Origin: Pseudomonas crudilactis
GTDB taxonomy: Bacteria > Pseudomonadota > Gammaproteobacteria > Pseudomonadales > Pseudomonadaceae
Assembly (NCBI RefSeq): GCF_013433315.1
Contig: NZ_WXVV01000009.1
Span: 124,001-188,000 of the forward strand
Direction: 5' to 3'
DNA: 64,000 nucleotides
The notes under the pieces were generated by a model. The model did no database searches and was not told where the DNA came from. It worked only from the letters and a program-made list of their open reading frames with translations. The translations under genes and the position numbers were made by a program. How positions within the stretch are numbered: position 1 is the stretch's first letter; each line of letters begins with the position of its first letter. This document shows, piece after piece, positions 10,297 to 18,330 of the stretch.

Positions 10297-11751
10297 TTAG
10301 CTCGGTCGATAAACGCGCACATTGGCATGCCCCTCACTGAGCAAATGGTGAGCATGCAGGCGACTCATCACGCCTTTGTCGCAATACAGCAGGTACTGGC
10401 GAGTCGGATCCAGCTCCTTGAAACGAGCGTTCACTGCGTAGAACGGCATCGTCTGTACTTCTACGCCAGCGAGTTCCAGCGGCTCATCCTCGGCGGCATC
10501 CGGGTGACGGATGTCGATCACGATCTGGCCGGCCAGTGCTTCGCTGACTTCTTCAATCTGTACGTCCTGGCCCAATTCGTCGATCACCCGATCGATCGGC
10601 ACCAGTTTGGCGTTTTCGAGCGCACGCTCGAGCACCGCCATGTCGAATTCTTTCTCTTCGTGCTCAACGCGACCGCGTTTGGCGGCAGTCTTCGGATTGA
10701 CCGAAATGACCCCACAGTACTCCGGCATGTGCCGGGCGAAATCGGCGGTGCCAATCTCGTTGGCCGTGTCGATGATGTCCTGCTTGTGCGCCACGATCAG
10801 CGGACGCAGGACCAGCTTGTCGGTCACACAATCGATCACCGACAGGTTCGGCAGGGTCTGGCTCGAAACCTGGGAGATCGCCTCGCCAGTGACCAGCGCC
10901 TCGATCTGCAGGCGGTCTGCGATGTTGGACGCCGCGCGCAACATCATACGCTTCAATACGACGCCCATATGACTGTTATCGACTTTGCCGAGAATTTCGC
11001 CCAACACTTCTTCGAACGGAACACTGACAAATAGCACGCGTTGCGAGCTGCCGTACTTCTTCCAGATGAAATGCGCGACTTCCATCACGCCCAGTTCGTG
11101 GGCACGACCGCCGAGATTGAAGAAGCAGAAGTGCGTCATCAGGCCGCGACGAATGATCTGGTAGGCCGCAACGGTCGAGTCAAAGCCGCCGGACATCAAT
11201 ACCAGCGTCTGCTCCAACGCACCCAGCGGATAGCCGCCGATGCCGTTGTGCTGGCTGTGGATCACAAACAACCGTTTGTCGCGAACTTCGATACGGACTT
11301 CGATTTCCGGCGCTTTCAGGTCGATACCGGCGGCACCGCACTCACGACGCAGCTTGCTGCCAACGTATTTTTCAACGTCCATCGAGCTGAAGGTGTGCTT
11401 GCCGGCACGCTTGCAACGCACCGAGAAAATCTTCCCGGCCAGTGCAGCGCCGTAGTGCTGTTTGCACTTCTCGGTGATGTCGTCGAAGTCGCCCAGCGGG
11501 TACTCGTCGATCTGCAGAAAGTGCGCGATGCCCGGCATGCAGGTCAGGCGCTCACCCATCTCTTTCAAGGCTTTGGCGTCGGTAATGCGGGTTTCCAGCT
11601 CGAGATTGTCCCACACACCGTTCACCACCACGGCCGGGTCCAGATCGCGGAGCACGGTGCGGATGTTCTTGGCCAACTGGCGGATGAATTTCGTCCGGAC
11701 AGGTCGGCTTTTGATGGTGATCTCGGGGAAGACTTTTACGATTAGTTTCAT
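10297..11751 (-). CDS. thiI: tRNA 4-thiouridine synthase / thiamine sulfurtransferase ThiI
   Basis: 484 residues from the ATG at 11751; an upstream in-frame extension lacks the family N-terminus, [17 protein letters not shown]. ThiI adenylates U8 of tRNA and transfers persulfide sulfur to it, and also supplies sulfur for thiazole synthesis. Seen in order are a ferredoxin-like/THUMP region (about 1-165), the PP-loop [13 protein letters not shown] (about 183), a cysteine in EYCGVIS that matches the disulfide partner, and a C-terminal rhodanese domain with the persulfide cysteine in [10 protein letters not shown]. This is the long, rhodanese-bearing form of gammaproteobacteria. It is divergent from glnA. 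Confidence 0.95.
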   Translation of the reverse strand: MKLIVKVFPEITIKSRPVRTKFIRQLAKNIRTVLRDLDPAVVVNGVWDNLELETRITDAKALKEMGERLTCMPGIAHFLQIDEYPLGDFDDITEKCKQHYGAALAGKIFSVRCKRAGKHTFSSMDVEKYVGSKLRRECGAAGIDLKAPEIEVRIEVRDKRLFVIHSQHNGIGGYPLGALEQTLVLMSGGFDSTVAAYQIIRRGLMTHFCFFNLGGRAHELGVMEVAHFIWKKYGSSQRVLFVSVPFEEVLGEILGKVDNSHMGVVLKRMMLRAASNIADRLQIEALVTGEAISQVSSQTLPNLSVIDCVTDKLVLRPLIVAHKQDIIDTANEIGTADFARHMPEYCGVISVNPKTAAKRGRVEHEEKEFDMAVLERALENAKLVPIDRVIDELGQDVQIEEVSEALAGQIVIDIRHPDAAEDEPLELAGVEVQTMPFYAVNARFKELDPTRQYLLYCDKGVMSRLHAHHLLSEGHANVRVYRPS

Positions 11752-11847
11752 GAAAACAGCGCGCGAACGGCCAGCCGAAAAAGGGGGGCGCGGATTATAG
11801 CGGAAATTGCTCAAGGTTTAACCAGTTAATGTGCAGAAGGTTTTGCA

Positions 11848-11864
11848 TGCACCAAAACAGGTCA
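11848..11864 (+). promoter_or_regulatory. Possible NtrC site upstream of glnA (half-site)
   Basis: TGCACCAAAACAGGTCA has a perfect left half of the NtrC consensus TGCACC-N5-GGTGCA but a poor right half. It lies about 105 bases upstream of the glnA sigma-54 promoter, a usual enhancer distance. Confidence 0.5.
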
Positions 11865-11918
11865 TTTGCAGATTATGACGCTACATTAAAGGGCGATATT
11901 TTCTGCTTTAAGACGCTT

Positions 11919-11935
11919 TGCACCTTAATAAGCGT
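11919..11935 (+). promoter_or_regulatory. Second possible NtrC half-site upstream of glnA
   Basis: TGCACCTTAATAAGCGT repeats the TGCACC half-site about 33 bases upstream of the promoter, with a degenerate right half. It is weaker than the site at 11848 because it lies close to the promoter. Confidence 0.35.
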
Positions 11936-11967
11936 GAATTTGGGGCAAAAAACCCATGCTGGGGCAC

Positions 11968-11983
11968 TGGCATGCAATTTGCT
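11968..11983 (+). promoter_or_regulatory. Sigma-54 promoter of glnA
   Basis: TGGCATGCAATTTGCT matches the RpoN consensus TGGCACG-N4-TTGCW at all but one defined position, with GG and GC exactly 10 bases apart. It points to glnA and predicts a start near 11994, leaving a leader of about 85 bases. Confidence 0.85.
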
Positions 11984-12078
11984 CCCTTGTGAGGCAGGTT
12001 GCCTTGGCAGAGTATTCGCGCCGGCATCACCACTATTAAGGGCATCCACTACCAGCCCTAATTCACCCGGAGGACACT

Positions 12079-13485
12079 ATGTCGAAGTCGGTTCAACTCA
12101 TCAAAGATCATGACGTCAAGTGGATTGATCTGCGCTTCACGGACACCAAAGGCACTCAGCACCACGTGACCATGCCGGCTCGCGATGCGCTGGAAGACGA
12201 CTTCTTCGAAGTCGGCAAGATGTTCGACGGTTCCTCCATCGCTGGCTGGAAAGGCATCGAAGCCTCCGACATGATCCTGCTGCCGGACGACGAAACTGCC
12301 GTGCTCGACCCGTTCACCGAAGACGCCACCCTGATCCTGGTGTGCGACATCATCGAACCGTCGACCATGCAAGGTTACGATCGCGACCCGCGCGCCATTG
12401 CTCACCGTGCCGAGGAATACCTGAAGACCACCGGTATCGGTGACACCGTCTTCGCCGGTCCAGAGCCTGAGTTCTTCATCTTCGACGAAGTGAAGTTCAA
12501 GTCCGACATCTCCGGTTCGATGTTCAAGATCTACTCCGAACAAGGTTCGTGGATGTCCGACCAGGACATCGAAGGCGGCAACAAAGGCCACCGTCCAGGT
12601 ATCAAAGGTGGTTACTTCCCGGTTCCGCCGTTCGACCACGATCACGAAATCCGTACTGCCATGTGCAACGCACTGGAAGAAATGGGCCAGACCGTTGAAG
12701 TTCACCACCACGAAGTGGCGACTGCCGGTCAGAACGAAATCGGTGTCAAGTTCAACACCCTGGTGAAGAAAGCTGACGAAGTTCAGACGCTGAAATACGT
12801 TGTCCACAACGTTGCCGACGCCTACGGCCGCACCGCTACCTTCATGCCGAAGCCACTGTACGGTGACAACGGTTCGGGTATGCACGTGCACATGTCCATC
12901 GCCAAAGATGGCAAGAACACCTTCGCTGGCGAAGGCTATGCCGGCCTGTCCGAAACCGCTCTGTACTTCATCGGCGGTATCATCAAGCACGGTAAGGCAC
13001 TGAACGGCTTCACCAACCCGGCCACCAACTCCTACAAGCGTCTGGTGCCAGGTTTCGAAGCGCCGGTGATGCTGGCCTACTCGGCTCGCAACCGTTCCGC
13101 GTCGATCCGTATTCCTTACGTCAACAGCCCACGTGGCCGTCGTATCGAAGCGCGTTTCCCGGATCCGGCTGCCAACCCGTACCTGGCTTTCGCAGCACTG
13201 CTGATGGCTGGCCTGGACGGTATCCAGAACAAGATCCACCCAGGCGACGCTGCCGACAAAAACCTGTACGACCTGCCGCCTGAAGAGGCGAAAGAGATCC
13301 CGCAAGTTTGCGGCAGCCTGAAAGAAGCTCTGGAAGAGCTGGATAAAGGCCGTGCGTTCCTGACCAAGGGCGGCGTGTTCTCCGACGACTTCATCGACGC
13401 TTACATCGCGCTGAAATCCGAAGAAGAAATCAAGGTCCGTACCTTCGTACACCCACTGGAATATGAGCTGTACTACAGCTGCTGA
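12079..13485 (+). CDS. glnA: Glutamine synthetase, type I
   Basis: 468 residues, the standard GSI-beta length. It condenses ammonia and glutamate using ATP and is the central ammonia-assimilating enzyme. Visible are the [10 protein letters not shown] substrate loop, [10 protein letters not shown], and the NLYDLPPEE segment containing the tyrosine adenylylated by GlnE, so post-translational control is retained. The start follows a GGAGG ribosome site (CCCGGAGGACACT). Upstream lie a sigma-54 promoter and NtrC-like half-sites; downstream is a terminator, so glnA is transcribed apart from ntrBC. Codon use is strongly biased, as expected for a highly expressed gene, which produces long spurious frames on the opposite strand. 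Confidence 0.98.
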   Translation: MSKSVQLIKDHDVKWIDLRFTDTKGTQHHVTMPARDALEDDFFEVGKMFDGSSIAGWKGIEASDMILLPDDETAVLDPFTEDATLILVCDIIEPSTMQGYDRDPRAIAHRAEEYLKTTGIGDTVFAGPEPEFFIFDEVKFKSDISGSMFKIYSEQGSWMSDQDIEGGNKGHRPGIKGGYFPVPPFDHDHEIRTAMCNALEEMGQTVEVHHHEVATAGQNEIGVKFNTLVKKADEVQTLKYVVHNVADAYGRTATFMPKPLYGDNGSGMHVHMSIAKDGKNTFAGEGYAGLSETALYFIGGIIKHGKALNGFTNPATNSYKRLVPGFEAPVMLAYSARNRSASIRIPYVNSPRGRRIEARFPDPAANPYLAFAALLMAGLDGIQNKIHPGDAADKNLYDLPPEEAKEIPQVCGSLKEALEELDKGRAFLTKGGVFSDDFIDAYIALKSEEEIKVRTFVHPLEYELYYSC

Positions 13486-13520
13486 TCCGGTAGCGCTGCG
13501 CTACGCGGCGTGAGTGAAAG

Positions 13521-13546
13521 AGGCCTCCTTCGTGAGGCCTTTTTTA
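13521..13546 (+). terminator. Rho-independent terminator of glnA
   Basis: A 7-bp GC-rich stem (AGGCCTC / GAGGCCT, loop CTTCGT) is followed by TTTTTATT, 35 bases past the glnA stop. Confidence 0.9.
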
Positions 13547-13561
13547 TTGCAGATCAAAAAA

Positions 13562-13710
13562 ACCCTCACCCTAGCCCTCTCCCAGAGGGAGAGGGAACTG
13601 ATCTCCATGCTTTTCAGAACCTGAGTTCACATGACAATTTCAGGTCGGTGAAATTTGTGAGAGCAACCCGGTCAATCCCCTCTCCCTCTGGGAGAGGGTT
13701 AGGGTGAGGG
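13562..13710. repeat. Inverted-arm CCCTCTCCC repeat element
   Basis: A second copy of the element seen at 8015-8236: left arm 13562-13595 (CCCTCACCCTAGCCCTCTCC start) and inverted right arm 13675-13710 (ending GGTTAGGGTGAGGG). It has a shorter centre of about 80 bases. Confidence 0.8.
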
Positions 13711-13793
13711 CGTTGCCAGATGTTTACCGAGTTGGGCCAACCGCCGCGTCTGGCCTATGCTGCATCCCATCGTTTTCAATCCCGGTCGATGTC

Positions 13794-14309
13794 ATGGGTC
13801 GCACCTTTCTCTACATTCTGCTGCTGATCGCCCTGCCCGCTGCCGCGCAGATCTATAAGTACACCGATGCCAACGGCAACACTGTCTACAGCGATCACTC
13901 GCCGGACGGCGTAAAGGCGCAGCCGGTGGAGTTGCCGCCGCTCAATCGCGTCGAGCCGCAAGCACCCAACGCACCAGCCGCACCCAAATCTGACAATCGC
14001 CAGCCGGCACGCAGTGATGCCTATGAGATTCTGGAACTCGCCGGCCTGCCCACCGAAGAAGCCCTGCGCGCCAATAACGGCACGTTCACCGTCAACGTGC
14101 TGATCAAACCGCGCCTGCGGCCAGCCCATCAATTAAGGCTGGTTTTGGACGATGAACCCTACGGTCAGCCGAGCAACGTGCCGATCCTGCAACTGGTGAA
14201 CGTGGATCGCGGCGAACACCGACTCGCCGTGCAGGTGATCGACGGGCAAACGACCATCCAGCAAAGCCCGCCAGTCGCCCTCAGCGTGCAGCGAGTGCAC
14301 AAGCCATGA
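13794..14309 (+). CDS. DUF4124 domain-containing periplasmic protein
   Basis: 171 residues from the ATG at 13794; an earlier in-frame start would remove the signal peptide. MGRTFLYILLLIALPAAAQ is a clear signal peptide, directly followed by the DUF4124 hallmark IYKYTDANGNTVYSD. A Pro/Ala linker leads to a C-terminal beta-sandwich-like region. Function is unknown. It overlaps the next gene, a paralogue, by four bases (ATGA), and the pair sits between glnA and ntrB as in other pseudomonads. Confidence 0.85.
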   Translation: MGRTFLYILLLIALPAAAQIYKYTDANGNTVYSDHSPDGVKAQPVELPPLNRVEPQAPNAPAAPKSDNRQPARSDAYEILELAGLPTEEALRANNGTFTVNVLIKPRLRPAHQLRLVLDDEPYGQPSNVPILQLVNVDRGEHRLAVQVIDGQTTIQQSPPVALSVQRVHKP

Positions 14310-14929
14310 TCCGCGCGTGGTTGTTCCTCCTGTCGGCGCTGATGTCGCTGCAAGCCTCAGCCGAGGTCTTCACTTATACCGACGCGCAAGGCAATCGCGT
14401 CTATACCGACCAACCGCGCGGCAACGCCAAGCGAGTGCCGGTCGCCACCAGCAATCGCATGTCCGCCAACCCCGCCGCCGCCGCGCCGATCACCACCGCG
14501 AAAAAATCCGCGGAACAACCGCTGTTCCACTACGACATGCTGCGCATTCTGGTGCCCGAACCCGATGCAACCATTCGCAGCAGCGCCGGCGAAATCATCG
14601 TCAGCGTCACCAGCGAACCGGGCCTGCAAAAAGGTCATCGTTACAGACTGCTGCTGGATGGCCAAGCCACCGGCGAACCGGGACTGAGCCCGGTCTTCCC
14701 GCTAAATAACATTGATCGTGGCAGCCACAACCTTTCGGTGGAAATCCTCGATGCCGAAGGGCGGACGGTGGAACGCACTGCCAACCAGCCTTTCCACATG
14801 CTGCGCATCTCCCTCGCACAGAAACGCCAGGTCAAACCGTGCACCACCGACGATTACGGCGTCCGTCCGGAATGCCCGATGAAAGACAAACCGCCCGAGC
14901 CGAAAAACCCCTTCCTGCGTTTCTTCTAA
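14306..14929 (+). CDS. DUF4124 domain-containing periplasmic protein (paralogue)
   Basis: 207 residues with a signal peptide (LFLLSALMSLQASA) followed by VFTYTDAQGNRVYTDQP, the DUF4124 motif. The C-terminal part aligns by eye with the preceding protein (LLDGQATGEP / LVLDDEPYGQP; NNIDRGSHNLSVEI / VNVDRGEHRLAVQV), which indicates an old tandem duplication. Two late cysteines (CTTDD, ECP) are unique to this copy. It is translationally coupled to the upstream gene. A 231-base gap without a recognisable element separates it from ntrB. Confidence 0.85.
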   Translation: MIRAWLFLLSALMSLQASAEVFTYTDAQGNRVYTDQPRGNAKRVPVATSNRMSANPAAAAPITTAKKSAEQPLFHYDMLRILVPEPDATIRSSAGEIIVSVTSEPGLQKGHRYRLLLDGQATGEPGLSPVFPLNNIDRGSHNLSVEILDAEGRTVERTANQPFHMLRISLAQKRQVKPCTTDDYGVRPECPMKDKPPEPKNPFLRFF

Positions 14930-15160
14930 CGCCATTCAGCTTTGCGCACTATATTGGTGCATTAGCCTGCACCGTACTCACATTCCAACCCATTTTGGTT
15001 CGAAACTACCCGCGAGAGCTGGCCCTGTGCCACGCAAACGAGCGTCAAACGCCTGTTTCACGGGTTAAGCGCTTCTTTTCGGAGCCTTGGTTTGGTTTTT
15101 GCATTTTCCCGATACCGACGCTTGCTTGTTGCGCACGCTCCGCCCCCAAAAGAGGCTCCG

Positions 15161-16246
15161 ATGACTATTAGCGACGCAATCCACCGTTTGCTGCTCGACA
15201 ACCTGACCACCGCCACCATCCTGCTCGACGCCGAATTGCGCCTTGAGTACATGAACCCGGCGGCGGAGATGCTGCTGGCCATCAGCGGGCAGCGCAGCCA
15301 TGGGCAGTTCATCAGCGAGCTGTTCACCGAATCCACCGAGGCGCTGAATTCCCTGCGCCAGGCGGTGGAGCAGGCGCACCCGTTCACCAAACGCGAAGCC
15401 ATGCTCACCGCCCTCACCGGCCAAACCCTTACTGTGGATTACGCGGTGACGCCGATCCTCAGCAACGGCGCCACGATGTTGCTGCTGGAAGTCCACCCGC
15501 GTGACCGCTTGCTGCGAATCACCAAGGAAGAGGCGCAACTGTCCAAACAGGAAACCAGCAAGATGCTGGTGCGCGGCCTCGCCCACGAGATCAAGAACCC
15601 GCTAGGTGGCATCCGTGGCGCCGCGCAGCTTTTGGCCCGCGAACTGCCGGAAGACAGCCTGCGCGATTACACCAACGTGATCATTGAAGAGGCCGACCGC
15701 CTGCGCAATCTGGTCGACCGCATGCTCGGCTCGAACAAGTTGCCGTCGCTGGCCATGTGCAACGTCCACGAAGTGCTGGAGCGTGTCTGCCAACTGGTCG
15801 AAGCCGAAAGCCAGGGCTGCATCACCTTGGTGCGCGATTACGACCCGAGCATTCCCGACGTATTGATCGACCGCGAACAAATGATTCAGGCGGTATTGAA
15901 CATCGTGCGCAACGCGATGCAGGCAATCAGCAGCCAGAACGAGCTGCGCCTTGGCCGTATCAGCCTGCGCAGCCGGACCATGCGCCAGTTCACCATTGGC
16001 CATGTCCGCCATCGCCTGGTGACCAAGATCGAAATCATCGACAACGGCCCGGGGATCCCGGCGGAACTTCAGGAAACCATTTTCTTTCCGATGGTCAGCG
16101 GACGTCCGGACGGTACCGGACTCGGCCTGGCCATTACTCAGAACATCATCAGCCAGCACCAGGGCCTGATCGAGTGTGACAGCCATCCAGGCCACACCAC
16201 CTTCTCGATCTTTCTGCCACTGGAACAAGGAGCCACATCGACATGA
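15161..16246 (+). CDS. ntrB: Nitrogen regulation sensor kinase/phosphatase NtrB
   Basis: 361 residues from the ATG at 15161, where AGAGGC provides a ribosome site; the upstream in-frame extension is not conserved in the family. It has an N-terminal PAS domain (about 8-110), a dimerisation/phosphoacceptor helix LAHEIKNPLGG with His142, and a C-terminal ATPase domain with N, G1 (IDNGPGIP) and G2 (GTGLGLAI) boxes. There are no membrane segments, as expected for this cytoplasmic sensor controlled by GlnK/GlnB. It overlaps ntrC by four bases. Confidence 0.96.
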   Translation: MTISDAIHRLLLDNLTTATILLDAELRLEYMNPAAEMLLAISGQRSHGQFISELFTESTEALNSLRQAVEQAHPFTKREAMLTALTGQTLTVDYAVTPILSNGATMLLLEVHPRDRLLRITKEEAQLSKQETSKMLVRGLAHEIKNPLGGIRGAAQLLARELPEDSLRDYTNVIIEEADRLRNLVDRMLGSNKLPSLAMCNVHEVLERVCQLVEAESQGCITLVRDYDPSIPDVLIDREQMIQAVLNIVRNAMQAISSQNELRLGRISLRSRTMRQFTIGHVRHRLVTKIEIIDNGPGIPAELQETIFFPMVSGRPDGTGLGLAITQNIISQHQGLIECDSHPGHTTFSIFLPLEQGATST

Positions 16247-17679
16247 GCCGTAGTGAAACCGTGTGGATCGTCGATGACGACCGTTCTATCCGTTGGGTGC
16301 TGGAAAAGGCGCTGCAGCAGGAAGGCATGACCACCCAGAGCTTCGACAGCGCCGACGGTGTGATGAGTCGCCTGGCCCGTCAGCAGCCCGACGTGATCAT
16401 TTCCGATATCCGCATGCCGGGTGCCAGTGGGCTGGATCTGCTGGCGCGGATTCGCGAGCAACACCCACGGCTGCCGGTCATCATCATGACCGCTCACTCC
16501 GATCTGGACAGCGCTGTCGCCTCGTATCAGGGCGGCGCGTTCGAATACCTGCCCAAGCCGTTTGACGTCGATGAAGCGGTGTCGCTGGTCAAACGCGCGA
16601 ATCAGCACGCGCAAGAGCAGCAAGGCCTGGAAGTCGTACCGGCGCTGACCCGCACCCCGGAAATCATCGGCGAAGCGCCGGCGATGCAGGAAGTGTTTCG
16701 CGCCATCGGGCGCTTGAGCCACTCCAACATCACCGTGCTGATCAACGGCGAATCCGGCACCGGTAAAGAACTGGTCGCCCACGCTTTGCACCGGCACAGT
16801 CCTCGTGCGGCCTCGCCGTTCATCGCGCTGAACATGGCGGCAATCCCAAAAGATCTGATGGAATCCGAGCTGTTCGGCCATGAGAAAGGCGCGTTCACCG
16901 GCGCGGCGAACCTGCGTCGCGGCCGCTTTGAACAGGCTGACGGCGGCACACTGTTCCTCGATGAAATCGGCGACATGCCGGCGGATACGCAAACCCGCTT
17001 GCTGCGCGTTCTGGCCGATGGCGAGTTCTACCGCGTCGGCGGGCACGTGCCGGTCAAGGTCGATGTGCGGATCATCGCCGCGACCCACCAGAATCTGGAA
17101 ACCCTGGTGCACGCCGGAAAATTCCGTGAGGACTTGTTCCACCGCCTCAACGTAATCCGCATCCACATCCCACGCCTGTCGGACCGTCGTGAAGACATCC
17201 CGACCCTGGCCAAGCACTTCCTCAGCCGCGCCGCGCAGGAACTGGCTGTCGAGCCAAAACTGCTGAAAAGCGAGACCGAGGAATACCTGAAGAACCTGCC
17301 GTGGGGCGGCAACGTGCGGCAGTTGGAGAACACTTGCCGCTGGATCACCGTGATGGCGTCCGGACGCGAGGTGCACATCAGCGACCTGCCGCCAGAACTC
17401 CTGAACCTGCCGCAGGACTCGGCACCGGTGACCAACTGGGAGCAGGCGCTGCGTCAGTGGGCCGATCAGGCCTTGGCGCGCGGCCAGTCGAGTTTGCTCG
17501 ACAGCGCAGTGCCGGCATTTGAACGGATCATGATCGAGACAGCGCTGAAGCACACCGCCGGGCGCCGGCGTGATGCAGCGGTGTTGCTGGGTTGGGGGCG
17601 TAATACCCTGACGCGCAAGATCAAGGAATTGGGGATGAAGGTTGATGGTGGGGATGATGATGAAGGGGATGAGGGTTAA
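16243..17679 (+). CDS. ntrC: Nitrogen regulation response regulator NtrC (sigma-54 activator)
   Basis: 478 residues. The receiver domain (1-125) has the phospho-aspartate in IISDIRMPG. The AAA+ domain has Walker A GESGTGKELVAHAL, the sigma-54 contact loop GAFTGA, Walker B LFLDEIGDM and the RLNVIRIHIPRL region. The C-terminal Fis-like helix-turn-helix is AAVLLGWGRNTLTRKIKELG. Phosphorylated by NtrB, it activates sigma-54 promoters under nitrogen limitation; the glnA and NrsZ-like promoters in this window are the obvious targets. The Asp/Glu-rich tail (DDDEGDEG) is a minor oddity. Confidence 0.97.
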   Translation: MSRSETVWIVDDDRSIRWVLEKALQQEGMTTQSFDSADGVMSRLARQQPDVIISDIRMPGASGLDLLARIREQHPRLPVIIMTAHSDLDSAVASYQGGAFEYLPKPFDVDEAVSLVKRANQHAQEQQGLEVVPALTRTPEIIGEAPAMQEVFRAIGRLSHSNITVLINGESGTGKELVAHALHRHSPRAASPFIALNMAAIPKDLMESELFGHEKGAFTGAANLRRGRFEQADGGTLFLDEIGDMPADTQTRLLRVLADGEFYRVGGHVPVKVDVRIIAATHQNLETLVHAGKFREDLFHRLNVIRIHIPRLSDRREDIPTLAKHFLSRAAQELAVEPKLLKSETEEYLKNLPWGGNVRQLENTCRWITVMASGREVHISDLPPELLNLPQDSAPVTNWEQALRQWADQALARGQSSLLDSAVPAFERIMIETALKHTAGRRRDAAVLLGWGRNTLTRKIKELGMKVDGGDDDEGDEG

Positions 17680-17720
17680 AACCTTGTTCGCTTGAGGATG
17701 GTTGTGTACTCAGGATCGAT

Positions 17721-17895
17721 CCCCCTCACCCCAGCCCTCTCCCCAAGGGGGAGAGGGGAAAGGGAGCCGATTTCAGGTGACTTCGAGGCTTGAGTTCGGC
17801 TCGGTATCTCAGGTCGGCGTAATTTGACCAGGCAACTCGGTCAGTCCCCTCTCTCTATGGGCGGTCCGACGTTTCGGGAGGGTTAGAGGTGAGGG
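17721..17895. repeat. Third CCCTCTCCC repeat element, right arm disrupted
   Basis: Left arm 17721-17763 and inverted right arm 17843-17895. The right arm carries an extra run of bases at about 17861-17875 (GCGGTCCGACGTTTC) relative to the copies at 8196 and 13675, so this copy is decaying. The centre shares GGTCGGCGTAATTTG-like sequence with the copy at 13562. Confidence 0.7.
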
Positions 17896-17902
17896 CCCCC
17901 CG

Positions 17903-17919
17903 TGCACCGCATCAATGCA
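17903..17919 (+). promoter_or_regulatory. NtrC enhancer site upstream of the NrsZ-like RNA
   Basis: TGCACCGCATCAATGCA matches the palindrome TGCACC-N5-GGTGCA at 10 of 12 defined positions. Another TGCACC half-site starts at 17944. The site lies about 145 bases upstream of the sigma-54 promoter at 18063, a suitable enhancer distance. Confidence 0.65.
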
Positions 17920-17999
17920 CAATGACCCGCGATCGCGCACAGCTGCACCGCCACACTCCTTCCTGAAAAAACCAAAAAACCCACTGTCCAAGAACATGA

Positions 18000-18021
18000 A
18001 AGCCCCGAATTACGGGGCTTT
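18000..18021 (+). terminator. Stem-loop, probable ntrC transcript terminator
   Basis: AAGCCCCG-AATTA-CGGGGCTTT forms an 8-bp stem with a short T tail, 320 bases past ntrC and just upstream of the sRNA promoter. It would insulate the sRNA from ntrC read-through. Confidence 0.6.
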
Positions 18022-18062
18022 GATGTCTCTGATCAGCTTTTTTGTTTCAGCAGATTAAAACC

Positions 18063-18078
18063 TGGCACGCCCCCTGCA
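18063..18078 (+). promoter_or_regulatory. Sigma-54 promoter of the NrsZ-like sRNA
   Basis: TGGCACGCCCCCTGCA matches TGGCACG-N4-TTGCW at all but one defined position, with correct GG/GC spacing. No open reading frame follows, but a repeat-built non-coding segment does. The predicted start is near 18089. Confidence 0.85.
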
Positions 18079-18088
18079 ATACCTCTTA

Positions 18089-18325
18089 CAGGTGATTCGA
18101 TTCACCACCCGTTTCGGGGACCTTGGTACAGGCAGGCCGGGGATTCCCCTCTTTATACCGGGCGCACACCGCAACGCGATGCGCCCACCGTTTTGGGATC
18201 CTTGGTACAGGCAGGCCGGGGGTTCCCTCTTTACACCGGACCGACGCTGCTAGCGAAGTCCACCCCGTTTTGGGAACCCTGATACAGGCAGGTCAGGGAT
18301 TCCCGCTTTTACATCGCACCCGGCA
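18089..18325 (+). ncRNA. nrsZ: NrsZ-like nitrogen-regulated small RNA
   Basis: Three tandem copies of a roughly 54-base module begin at 18107, 18187 and 18262 (period 75-80 bases). Each has the order CGTTT(C/T)GGG, then TACAGGCAGG, then a GGG-TTCCC palindrome and CTTT. Between modules the sequence changes but keeps a stem: GGGCGCA/TGCGCCC after copy 1 and GGAC..GTCC after copy 2. Location just downstream of ntrC, a sigma-54 promoter, an upstream NtrC-like site and modular repeats are the features described for P. aeruginosa NrsZ, which is made under nitrogen starvation and processed into module-sized pieces. The 3' end is not clear; no strong terminator is seen, and it may run to the edge of the opposing LRR gene. 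Confidence 0.8.
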
Positions 18326-18330
18326 TCGAA

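Noticed and set aside
12058..13452. A 464-codon open frame opposite glnA
   Set aside because: It mirrors the codon bias of glnA, has no family features and no ribosome site. Similar long antisense frames lie opposite typA, ntrC, gpmI, ctpA, hisF and gabP.
18107..18316. Possible CRISPR array from three regular repeats
   Set aside because: Only three copies of ~54 bases with diverged sequence, no constant-length spacers and no cas genes; the context fits NrsZ.
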